This document shows, piece by piece, positions 1 through 7,993 of a stretch of DNA of 38,747 bases. This DNA is from an uncultured Muribaculaceae bacterium (GTDB taxonomy: Bacteria; Bacteroidota; Bacteroidia; Bacteroidales; Muribaculaceae), in assembly GCA_948788915.1 (NCBI GenBank), contig CAQFOZ010000022.1, positions 1-38,747 on the forward strand. The letters run 5' to 3'. The notes under the pieces were generated by a model, which saw only the letters and a list, made by a program, of their open reading frames with translations, did not search any database and was not told where the DNA came from. How positions within the stretch are numbered: position 1 is the stretch's first letter; the number at the start of each line of letters is the position of its first letter. The position numbers were made by a program, and so were the translations under genes.

Positions 1-270
1 CATTATATGCTCGACTCAATTGATGTGAAAACATCACTTCCGGTTGATGATAATCATTTTTTCTTTGCCAGTTATGACTATAACGGGGAGACAATCAACA
101 AGAAACTTAACTACAAGGACGGCAATCTGATTTTTGACCGGAGTATCTACAGCATAGATGGAAAAGCCATAAAACCTTTCGATGTCACACTGAGCGTGTG
201 GTATATGGACCGGGCATCCGGAAAACGCACACTGGTGACTGACAAGATGAACATTCTGCCCATCAATTAA
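1..270 (+). CDS. C-terminal end of an unidentified protein (partial)
   Basis: The frame is open at the left edge of the window (two sense codons precede the first ATG at 7), so this is most likely the tail of a longer gene. The visible 87 residues are beta-rich and soluble, with many Asp, Tyr and Lys residues and no membrane segment or cysteine. I do not recognise the family. The gene converges with the long minus-strand operon and is separated from it by the palindromic terminator at 287-333, so it probably is not part of that operon. It could also be a complete small gene starting at 7. Confidence 0.5.
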   Translation, partial: HYMLDSIDVKTSLPVDDNHFFFASYDYNGETINKKLNYKDGNLIFDRSIYSIDGKAIKPFDVTLSVWYMDRASGKRTLVTDKMNILPIN

Positions 271-286
271 GAAATTATTTATAAGA

Positions 287-333
287 AGAAGTTGTTTAAA
301 AATCAAATTAACTTTGATTTTTAAACAACTTCT
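287..333. terminator. Perfect 21-bp inverted repeat, bidirectional terminator
   Basis: Arms 287-307 and 313-333 are perfect reverse complements with a 5-base loop (ttaac). The stem is AT-rich and has T and A runs within the arms. It lies between the 3' ends of two convergent genes (ends at 270 and 352), the usual place for a shared terminator. Confidence 0.75.
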
Positions 334-351
334 AAACTTCATCCTTGGCTG

Positions 352-1062
352 TCAATCGTTTTTTTCGTAGAATTCACGAAGAATTTTTCCCGGAACCGCC
401 AACACCCGTGAACGGGAAACACGCCAGCACTTGCCTGCTGCTTTAAGAATGTCAGTGTCATGGTAACTGATATATTCGGAACAGTCGTAGACATTATATT
501 CATTCTTTTTGTCGTCAAAGAGAATGAAGAACTTTTCGGCAAGTTGCCTTGCAATTTTGCGAGACTCGGGAGTGTCGAGGACGTAAAGAGCCAGTGCCAT
601 GTTATGCAACAGTGGCAGAGTATAGAATTTAATCTTGGGAAAGAGATACAACGCGGCCTCCGGATGATTTATCTCCTCAAGTTGTTCAAGCAATGTTTGG
701 TTGGCACAATAAGGGTCGCCAAGCTCAGCACCTTTCCTGAAACACCATTTATAGGCTTTCTTTTCACCACCGGCTGCCATGGCAATGCCGGTCCGACGGT
801 AATCGGCCGCTGTGGCGGTCTTTTCATCCAGATTGTTCCACATTCTTATAATAGCCTCGCCTCTGTATTTCTTGTCAAGATCGGTCATGGCATTCAAAAC
901 GGGACGCCGTCCTGCTGCATCCGATGCTTTGTCGTAACGGAGAAGCAGTTCCCGCATTCGTGCATCATAATCGTCAGACTGAGCTGCAATCGGAGCAGTC
1001 AGGCAGGCAACAGACGCGAATAAAAATGTATACGGAAGAAGGATATATTTAAGTGATTTCAT
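352..1062 (-). CDS. Exported small protein of unknown function, last gene of the operon
   Basis: A 236-residue protein with a clear N-terminal signal peptide: a basic start, a hydrophobic stretch to about residue 25, and an Ala-Ala-Gln cleavage-like site. A Cys in SVAC around residue 20 leaves a lipoprotein reading possible. The mature part is alpha-helical, rich in Ala, Leu and Tyr, with five scattered cysteines (for example KWCFRKG and GDPYCAN) and a local resemblance to Sel1/TPR-like helical pairs (GDPYCANQTLLEQL). It starts 3 bases after the WD40-caspase gene stops, so the two are almost certainly co-transcribed and both are exported. No function can be assigned. Confidence 0.7.
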   Translation of the reverse strand: MKSLKYILLPYTFLFASVACLTAPIAAQSDDYDARMRELLLRYDKASDAAGRRPVLNAMTDLDKKYRGEAIIRMWNNLDEKTATAADYRRTGIAMAAGGEKKAYKWCFRKGAELGDPYCANQTLLEQLEEINHPEAALYLFPKIKFYTLPLLHNMALALYVLDTPESRKIARQLAEKFFILFDDKKNEYNVYDCSEYISYHDTDILKAAGKCWRVSRSRVLAVPGKILREFYEKND

Positions 1063-1065
1063 TGT

Positions 1066-3834
1066 TTATTTGATTTCAAGGTCATAATGATAATTTTGTG
1101 AACGCAGTGTGGGAGACTGGCGTCCCTCCGACATATCTTTCACTCGGTTTCTGGTATAGTCAATCCATTCGTTTAGAGATACCTTGCCATTATGATCTGT
1201 GTCAGCAGCATCGTCTATAATACCTTTAAGTAGACAATAGGTAAACAGACCGTTGTTCCATTCTGGACTTTCCACAGCCAGCTCACCGCCGCCGGCGCTG
1301 GACAGCACTGTGGCTCCGACCCCTCGGCGTATGTCGCGAAACATATCCGCAAGGATTGTATTGACGCGTTCAATGTCTTCCTTGGCCGAAACATTCTGAC
1401 CGGCACTACGGAACAACAGCTCCTCTCCTGCAGGCATCTCTACTGTGTTGACGGCAAGGTAATCTTCTTTGTCGAGTTCACCGGAATGGCAGGCATCTAT
1501 GAAACAGGCACGGTTCAGAGCCGGTACACCGTCGAATACGCCTATAAAGTCATCGTAGGCTATGCCTCCATTGCCCGGATTGGCAAAATCCATGTCGTAT
1601 GCACCGAGATAGTAATCCAGTTCACTGTCAAGCACACCGTGGCCGGCAAAAAACACGAGTGCGACATCGTCGGGTCGTGAACCGGACAGGAACGAGCGGA
1701 TTTTGTCCATATTTACCGCTGTCACCTGTGCGTCGGTGAGTATAAGAGTCTTGACATTGCCGAAATTCTTTCCCGCACGTTTTTTCAGAGCCTCGACAAA
1801 ATCACCGGCATCCTTTGCCGCAAAGCCAAGATTATAGCGGCTGTCGGCATAGCTGGAAACTCCGGCGGCAACGATGTACAGGTCGGGGATGACGGTCTGC
1901 TGGGGCGAGTATGTGACATTGAAGGTTTCGCGCAAAGAGCTCGCTCCCTTGACATTGGTGCACCATACTGAAATCTCGTTGTTGCCCGATGCAAGGGTCA
2001 GATTCTCCTGCAATTTGTATTTGCGTCCTGTCACACTGCGTTTGTCCGGATTGAGCACAGGCACGCCATTGACAGTGACGGAAATTTCGCTAAGATTATA
2101 TTGAGAGTCGGCAAAGTCTACATCCAGAGCCATTATGCCCTCGTTGGTAATAAGCGGTATGCCTTTGCGGTTAAGGATGGCCGTCGGAACATGGTAGTCA
2201 TCGGAAAGGCTTTCCTCGCTGATGCCGGCACGCCGCAGACGCTTTTTCCATGCCTTGTGGAGCAACTCCACTTCGGCCGGGTCCCCGCCAAGACGGCTCA
2301 ATACGATGTCGGGGCGGTTGTTGCGAAGGTCAAACTGCTCGAAGGCATACGGCTGCCCGTCTTTGACAAAGTTAATGTGATTGCTAATGCCCGGAGTCGC
2401 CTTGTAATAGTGGTCGGGTGTCAGTAATATGTAGTCCGTGCCGGTTTCGTCGGCTACTTGATAAACGAAGACGATTGGCTCATGTGTTTTGGCATCCCAA
2501 ATGGTTATCTGTCCGTCTTTATCTGCAGTAAACATGCGCGTGGAGTCGGAAGACAAGGCGATGGACATTATCTGTGCATGGTGTTCGCGACTCTGCCTGG
2601 AGCTTTTGTTCTGCCCCTTTTCCCAGAAGTTGAGTTTGCCCAGGGTGGTGCCGGCAACAATGGTACCGTCAGGCAGGATCTCACAGGTTGTCACAGACTC
2701 CAGATCATCGTAATCGGCAGTCAGAGAGGAAGTGTAACGCAATGTCTCAAGATCCAGAACGGCAACATCGGTGAAGGTAGAGACAATGACGGCGTAGTCG
2801 TCTTTTGGCGAAATTTTGATATCTCGGATTTTATTGTATTTGTTTTCAACAAGGCGCAGAGGTTTGTCAGAGTCAAATGCCCCCTCTATCAAGGAAGTTC
2901 CTTTAAATTGAATGCGGTCCGTGTAGTCGTTGCTGCCTCCTATGAGAAATTTGCCATTGCCATAAGGACGCGATATTGCAGTGAACACACGGTCCTTGCC
3001 TGCTTCTCTGTAAGCCGGCATCTTGTAGAACGGCTTTCCGGCAACTGACTTATAAATATGCTCGTAGCCCATGGCTAATGTCTTGTCTCCGCAAAACGAC
3101 AGTTTATTGATATTGCCGGCGTCTGCAACGGGCATGGAATTGCCTCCGGAAAGTTCGACAATGTTTGTCCCGGCAATAATCACACTGTCAGTTCCCGGTT
3201 TAAAACAGACCTCGTTGACTTTTCCTGAAGAAGGTATAGTGCCGATAAGACCGGCATGTCGGAGATCCCATAGATAAGGATGCTTTCCCAATGTGAGCAA
3301 TAACGAGTCATTACTGTTGCTCCGGACACAACTTGCGGCAGGATTAAGACCTCCGATGTGACCTACCGGTTTGACACTCTTGTCCAAAGAAGTAAACATC
3401 ATAAGCATATCGTCGTTCTTTGCAAAGGTATAATCGGAGCCGGCATAAAATTTGGGCATCTTGTCCGATGACACCTTGCCGATACACTTACCGGTTGTCC
3501 AGTCAATCACGTCTATTGTATTGATGGTAGGATCCTCGACAGTTTGTGCCGTGGATATTTTTGTGTCCGCATAAAACAGTCTGGAATCAGTAGGATGGGC
3601 AGAGATTTCTTTAGTAAATATCGGCAATGTCGCCACCAGCATACGGCTGTTGAGATCCCAGACGCAAACCTCTCCTTCGGAACGTGTGAGTAGATATTTC
3701 TCATCATAACTGATAACGAAGTTCTTGACTGGATGCCCTCTGTGAAGCATTGTCTTAATCTCATCTCCGGCAGCCCATATCGTAAATGGGATAAGTACGA
3801 AGATAGAAGCCATAAGTATTTTTATACGAGTCAT
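1066..3834 (-). CDS. WD40-repeat protein with C-terminal caspase-like (peptidase C14) domain
   Basis: I start it at the ATG that gives MTRIKILMASIF, because the longer frame begins at a TTG. This puts a signal peptide or membrane anchor at residues 4-23. Residues about 25-480 contain repeated WD40-like blades (CVWDLNSR, YLWDLRHAG, ITIWDAKTHEP). After a beta-rich linker, residues about 640-920 form a caspase-hemoglobinase fold domain: the catalytic His is in FFAGHG (near residue 732) and the catalytic Cys in IDACHSG (near 782). A 12-residue EF-hand-like loop with Asp, Asp, Asn and Glu at positions 1, 3, 5 and 12 follows at about 878-889, so calcium control is possible. Caspase-like proteases fused to WD40 domains are known in bacteria. 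Here the enzyme would act outside the cytoplasm, downstream of an E1/E2/JAB set in one operon. The substrate is unknown. Confidence 0.88.
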   Translation of the reverse strand: MTRIKILMASIFVLIPFTIWAAGDEIKTMLHRGHPVKNFVISYDEKYLLTRSEGEVCVWDLNSRMLVATLPIFTKEISAHPTDSRLFYADTKISTAQTVEDPTINTIDVIDWTTGKCIGKVSSDKMPKFYAGSDYTFAKNDDMLMMFTSLDKSVKPVGHIGGLNPAASCVRSNSNDSLLLTLGKHPYLWDLRHAGLIGTIPSSGKVNEVCFKPGTDSVIIAGTNIVELSGGNSMPVADAGNINKLSFCGDKTLAMGYEHIYKSVAGKPFYKMPAYREAGKDRVFTAISRPYGNGKFLIGGSNDYTDRIQFKGTSLIEGAFDSDKPLRLVENKYNKIRDIKISPKDDYAVIVSTFTDVAVLDLETLRYTSSLTADYDDLESVTTCEILPDGTIVAGTTLGKLNFWEKGQNKSSRQSREHHAQIMSIALSSDSTRMFTADKDGQITIWDAKTHEPIVFVYQVADETGTDYILLTPDHYYKATPGISNHINFVKDGQPYAFEQFDLRNNRPDIVLSRLGGDPAEVELLHKAWKKRLRRAGISEESLSDDYHVPTAILNRKGIPLITNEGIMALDVDFADSQYNLSEISVTVNGVPVLNPDKRSVTGRKYKLQENLTLASGNNEISVWCTNVKGASSLRETFNVTYSPQQTVIPDLYIVAAGVSSYADSRYNLGFAAKDAGDFVEALKKRAGKNFGNVKTLILTDAQVTAVNMDKIRSFLSGSRPDDVALVFFAGHGVLDSELDYYLGAYDMDFANPGNGGIAYDDFIGVFDGVPALNRACFIDACHSGELDKEDYLAVNTVEMPAGEELLFRSAGQNVSAKEDIERVNTILADMFRDIRRGVGATVLSSAGGGELAVESPEWNNGLFTYCLLKGIIDDAADTDHNGKVSLNEWIDYTRNRVKDMSEGRQSPTLRSQNYHYDLEIK

Positions 3835-3859
3835 ATGCAAAGTCTGGTTTACAGATTCA

Positions 3860-4681
3860 TCAGTCAAACATCACACCGGGATTCATCTGAGAAGGCGTGA
3901 GCCACTCAATATTATATTTCTCACGCAGAAGTTCTTTCTCGGCATTCCAGTAATAGAAACAGAATCCCATGTGTCGGGGTGCGTTGGAAAACCGCCTGTC
4001 AAGTTCGTCTTGAAGGTCATAGTATATACTTTCCCATTCCAAAGTATACTCCACAGGATCCTTACGGAGATTCCCGATGTCAGGACGCATCATTATTTTC
4101 AGTAGCTCCTCTGAGGAGAATAGCGATGCAATGGCTTTCTGCAAGTCTTTGTTAAACAAGTGGTCCAACCAGAAATTGTCCTCAAGAAGAATTCTCAGCT
4201 TTAGCATTTTACGCAGATGGCCTTTCATTTCCACTGACAACTTGCCTTCACGGGTAGCCGCACGGGAATAGTGCAAAAGCAGTTCATAAAGATAATGATT
4301 GTAGACAGATTCTCCGACTGCATCAATGATGCGTGGCAATGTATATTCCATTGCTTCCCAAGAGGTAACCTCGTATCTGATCAGATCCAGAACATCTTCG
4401 GCAAGCTGTCCCAACTGCCGGTAATCTTTCTGCTCGACAAAAGTCTCGGCAAGAAGTGTGTATAATTCTAACAGGTGGGAATCATACATATGTGGACCAT
4501 TTTCTTCAAGCGTCATTGTAATGAGCGATGAGAAGTAAATGACATCATCCGCCAGCTGTTTGGACGTGTCATCAGGCATGTTATTCTGGCGTATATTAAA
4601 AACCGCATCAATACGCTCATCAATGCACTTGGTTCCGTCATGCGTCACTTCACAAATCTGCTCTTTGATTTTTTTCTTCAT
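3860..4681 (-). CDS. Helical protein of the NPGV[MI]FD-tail family (paralogue 1)
   Basis: A 273-residue soluble, mostly alpha-helical protein with no signal peptide. Its last ~85 residues match two other proteins in this window (15991-16809 and 19610-20176): a KDPVEY..EWE stretch, then MGFCF.YW, then W..P..MNPGV.FD, which forms the exact C-terminus in all three. The gene begins 9 bases after the upstream 835-residue membrane protein stops and ends 25 bases before the WD40-caspase ATG, so it sits inside the operon. I know no function for the family. The fixed C-terminal tail looks like a recognition or processing signal, and the JAB peptidase and E1 in the same operon are candidate partners (inference). 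Confidence 0.75.
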   Translation of the reverse strand: MKKKIKEQICEVTHDGTKCIDERIDAVFNIRQNNMPDDTSKQLADDVIYFSSLITMTLEENGPHMYDSHLLELYTLLAETFVEQKDYRQLGQLAEDVLDLIRYEVTSWEAMEYTLPRIIDAVGESVYNHYLYELLLHYSRAATREGKLSVEMKGHLRKMLKLRILLEDNFWLDHLFNKDLQKAIASLFSSEELLKIMMRPDIGNLRKDPVEYTLEWESIYYDLQDELDRRFSNAPRHMGFCFYYWNAEKELLREKYNIEWLTPSQMNPGVMFD

Positions 4682-4690
4682 AATCGATAT

Positions 4691-7198
4691 TTACATTGTG
4701 TCTTTCCATAGTCCGGATACGGGTGACTTCTCGGTTTCAGGCAGGTTGTCTGATTCATTGCCATTCTCAGGGCTATCCTCTGGGTTTTGAGACTGCTCGG
4801 TTGCAGTAACCACCTTTTTGCGAGTTTTCTTTTTTGTTCCGGTCGAATAAGAACTTACCGTTTTTTGAGTTTTGCCTTCAGATGCTAAGGGCGTAGACAA
4901 AAATATGATTTGATGCATTATGCCCTTGCGGTCGTAATAGTAACCGGACATAGTTTTGTCTGATTTGCTGTATTCGGCATCGATTTCCTGCTTTGAGGGA
5001 GAGAAGTCTTCTACCGGATGGAAACTGAATGATTGCGGAACGGTATCGTTTTCACTTTTTATAATACCTTTTGCATTGACGGGAGCCTGTCCTGCAATCT
5101 CCATAGTGCCGTAAATTTCCTTGCCGTTGACGACAGAGTCTATATTGCACACTATACGGGTATGCCCACCGGCATATTTTGCCACCCATCGTCCGGTTGC
5201 CCATTGACCCGGTACAATCTTTTCTGTGTTGGCAGTCTCGTCATGCCATGTATGGGAGCCGCTGAGTTCAGGTGTGACAAGTATCCATAAAACACAGATC
5301 ATCCAGACAAGCGGTATCCATAGAAAACTGATTGCTATGATATCTTTGACAGCGGAACGATTGAAATCTCTTTGCCTTGACGAATACCGCGTTACCGGAC
5401 ACTCTACATACTGCGATGTTTCGCGATATGCAAAATAAAGAGCTTCGAGTTGCCGGGAATCGAACTTCTGGGGGTTGATTTCGACTCCGTCTGTGTTTAC
5501 ACGGTGACCTTTTACACACTTTACAAGAGCTATAGATGCAAATATGAAGCCTGCTAAAAGAGCAAAACCTGCAATAAAATATAACATTGACGGTGCCCAC
5601 TTAAATCCGGCCCAGGCTAAAGCCGCACATAATATCCCGGCTAAAAGTCCGGGAATAAATAATTTACCTCCACCGAATGTGCCGAAACATAGACTGACAG
5701 TACAGGCGATACAGCATATTGTCGCAGCTGTAATGAAATGTCCGTGTATAGGATTACCTACAGGGTAGTCGTAGAGCCATGAAAACAATAAAACTAATAT
5801 TGTCGGAATTCCGCCAAGAAGGAGGGATACGAATAATCCCGCCTTGACTGAAAGATTGCTTTTCCGTAGTTTGCCAGCTGCTTTGTCAATTGTCTTTATT
5901 GCACGATGATAGCGCTGATAGTAGTAATCCTTGGGTACAACTTTACCTATAAACTCAGTATATTTGTTTACTTCTTGTTCATAAGTACCGATATTTTCTA
6001 CATGTAGTTTAGGATTTTCCTGATAAAATATGCTGAGCCATGCATAAAGCCAGGGCATTGGTTTGCCGTTACCATCAGGAAGCTTACATTCGCCGCTTTC
6101 AGACTCTCCCGTTTTGTTGCGGTTAGCCAATTGTCCCAAGAGTCTTGATGTATTTGTTTTGCTGTCTTGCGGATTCATAAGTACCTCAATTACATCTTTG
6201 GGGTACTGTTTTAGTTGCTCTGGAGATGTAACAATACTGTCGCCTATGGGATATGTTGGAGCATGCCCGAGAAAACAGGCAACTGTTTTATAGGCCCCGA
6301 TTACCATATCGTATGGAAAAACTTTGCTCGTGTTCTCTTCACTTTCATAGTCCATGCATCGCATGTTCAAAAAAATGAGATCCATGTATTTTTCACCGCG
6401 TGCACGGCAGAAGTCTCCTATCAGGAATGTCTCCATGGTGTCAAATTCACCGATAAATGCATCTTGATCAACCTTGTTGAGCGCCATCAGATTAAGCCGA
6501 CGGTTGAGAAATTCGCCTATCTGAGGGATTGTATAGCACCGCTCCGGTGAATTCTTGTCTGTGTTGAAGAACAAATCTGCTTCAGGATTCAACTCATAGG
6601 CAATGCGGTATGCCGAGTTAGAATTATAATATATGGATTCAAGGTCTTCTGAACAGTTGTCGTAAAGTTGTTGGATTCTGCCTGCCAGTGAAGAATCGAT
6701 TGTTGCGAGCCATACAATTAGTGCCGGATTGTTTAGCACGACCTGGTTAATAGGGGAGAGCGGCATTGGATTGTCGAAAGCACCGATGCTGAGCTTGGCA
6801 AGAAGTTCGTCGACTGTCGAAACAAAGTCCCAGCCATCTTCGGTCCATACCGGGAAGTTGAGATCAGGATCAAGCAGTATTGCAAGGTAATATGCCGACA
6901 TAAAAGCACGTAGCCTTCTTATGGCATCAGAACCATCGTCATAGAATGGTAAGTCACATTTGGAATAGTTGTTTATTAAATTGACAGTATCATCTAAGCC
7001 ACAGGCTCTGAGAAACTTTTTCAAATCGGAATCCGGTTCAAGTATTTCATCCTCCATATCGGTGTAATTGGACAAAACTCCCGAGGCGAGTTCCTTTAAA
7101 TCTGAGTAGGTCTGTCCCGTAGGATCTGTATATTCCATTGTTTTGTCTGCCACTCTTTTGCGCGTTCTTTTATGGGGTGTATTATCTTTGTTTGACAT
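4691..7198 (-). CDS. Large polytopic membrane protein of unknown function
   Basis: An 835-residue protein. Residues 1-445 are a soluble, helical, acidic region; it contains a stretch that reads like a helical adaptor (LDPDLNFPV..., then NNPALIVWLATID). Five hydrophobic segments follow at about 453-475, 487-507, 513-531, 538-560 and 618-642. The last 190 residues include a beta-rich part (GQWATGRWVAKYAGG through IYGTMEIAG) and a charged low-complexity tail rich in Lys, Thr, Ser and Glu. No catalytic motif was found. It lies between the SH3b membrane protein and an NPGVMFD-tail protein with short spacers, so it is probably a membrane platform for the system. I do not recognise a family name. 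Confidence 0.7.
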   Translation of the reverse strand: MSNKDNTPHKRTRKRVADKTMEYTDPTGQTYSDLKELASGVLSNYTDMEDEILEPDSDLKKFLRACGLDDTVNLINNYSKCDLPFYDDGSDAIRRLRAFMSAYYLAILLDPDLNFPVWTEDGWDFVSTVDELLAKLSIGAFDNPMPLSPINQVVLNNPALIVWLATIDSSLAGRIQQLYDNCSEDLESIYYNSNSAYRIAYELNPEADLFFNTDKNSPERCYTIPQIGEFLNRRLNLMALNKVDQDAFIGEFDTMETFLIGDFCRARGEKYMDLIFLNMRCMDYESEENTSKVFPYDMVIGAYKTVACFLGHAPTYPIGDSIVTSPEQLKQYPKDVIEVLMNPQDSKTNTSRLLGQLANRNKTGESESGECKLPDGNGKPMPWLYAWLSIFYQENPKLHVENIGTYEQEVNKYTEFIGKVVPKDYYYQRYHRAIKTIDKAAGKLRKSNLSVKAGLFVSLLLGGIPTILVLLFSWLYDYPVGNPIHGHFITAATICCIACTVSLCFGTFGGGKLFIPGLLAGILCAALAWAGFKWAPSMLYFIAGFALLAGFIFASIALVKCVKGHRVNTDGVEINPQKFDSRQLEALYFAYRETSQYVECPVTRYSSRQRDFNRSAVKDIIAISFLWIPLVWMICVLWILVTPELSGSHTWHDETANTEKIVPGQWATGRWVAKYAGGHTRIVCNIDSVVNGKEIYGTMEIAGQAPVNAKGIIKSENDTVPQSFSFHPVEDFSPSKQEIDAEYSKSDKTMSGYYYDRKGIMHQIIFLSTPLASEGKTQKTVSSYSTGTKKKTRKKVVTATEQSQNPEDSPENGNESDNLPETEKSPVSGLWKDTM

Positions 7199-7240
7199 AT
7201 CAAGAAGCTTTGGTGTTTTATAATTTTTGCCGGTGTCTTA

Positions 7241-7993
7241 TTATTGTGTAGACACGGGTTGCTTTTCGGCTTGTAAGTATCGGGCGGCGACATAGCATGT
7301 GCGTCCGTTATAGTCTATGCTGGCAAAGCCATTGTCTATTTTTTGTACCTTTACCTTCTGACCGCGGGTAAGGGTTCCCCGAATGGCACTGGTGGTGTTT
7401 GGTTCGGCACGTACATTGAGCACCGCTGCTGTACATGTGTATGTCTCTTCATGCGTATTGGCTGCAACAACAGTTGTAGCCGGCTTTTTCTCTTTGTCGG
7501 AGGCAATGGCTGAGTGCGCCCATCCGCCTATCAGGGCGGAAAGGAACAATAAGAATGTGATCCCGTTCCAGAAAATGAAACGTCCGGCAAACATAAGGAC
7601 TCCTGTTAATATTGACAGGGCTATTTCGCCTATATAATAACCTATCCCTATGACTATCAGTGCGCCAATACCCACAAACAGTGCATTAAGAAATCCGGAG
7701 CTTACCCATGTAGCTATTACGGCACCTACGGCACCTATGATAATAATAAAAAACAGCCATATACATACTTTATCGACAGCTTCATCAAAGTTGTCGGAAA
7801 ACCAGTTGCCTATATTGGAGATGCAACGGTCAAAACGCTGCCACCAGTTGAGACTCGAGGCGGGCGCATATGTGGTGTCTGCCGTGGTTGTACTTGCATA
7901 TCCGGCATAGCGGTTGTTTACTCTTGGAGGAGGAAGCTTGACGTTGGAAAAGGTTCCTCCATCCGGGTCAAATCCGAAGGGTAGATGTGGCAT
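7241..7993 (-). CDS. Membrane protein with C-terminal bacterial SH3 (SH3b) domain
   Basis: A 250-residue protein. The first ~70 residues are Pro-, Thr- and Ala-rich and likely cytoplasmic. About four hydrophobic segments follow between residues 75 and 162. A short linker leads to an SH3b domain at about 187-243 with the typical signature (LNVRAEPNTTSAIRG, then VKVQKIDNGFASIDYNGR, then YVAARYL). SH3b domains usually bind peptidoglycan or peptides, so the domain is probably on the far side of the membrane. The start overlaps the end of the Clp-like gene by 26 bases, indicating translational coupling. Confidence 0.82.
   Translation of the reverse strand: MPHLPFGFDPDGGTFSNVKLPPPRVNNRYAGYASTTTADTTYAPASSLNWWQRFDRCISNIGNWFSDNFDEAVDKVCIWLFFIIIIGAVGAVIATWVSSGFLNALFVGIGALIVIGIGYYIGEIALSILTGVLMFAGRFIFWNGITFLLFLSALIGGWAHSAIASDKEKKPATTVVAANTHEETYTCTAAVLNVRAEPNTTSAIRGTLTRGQKVKVQKIDNGFASIDYNGRTCYVAARYLQAEKQPVSTQ

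Noticed and set aside
2458..3048. 196-residue plus-strand frame inside the WD40-caspase gene
   Set aside because: Antisense to a well-supported protein; no domain and no promoter.
4077..4790. Several plus-strand frames of 60-85 residues opposite the NPGV-tail gene and the 835-residue gene
   Set aside because: Shadow frames without protein-like composition or own signals.
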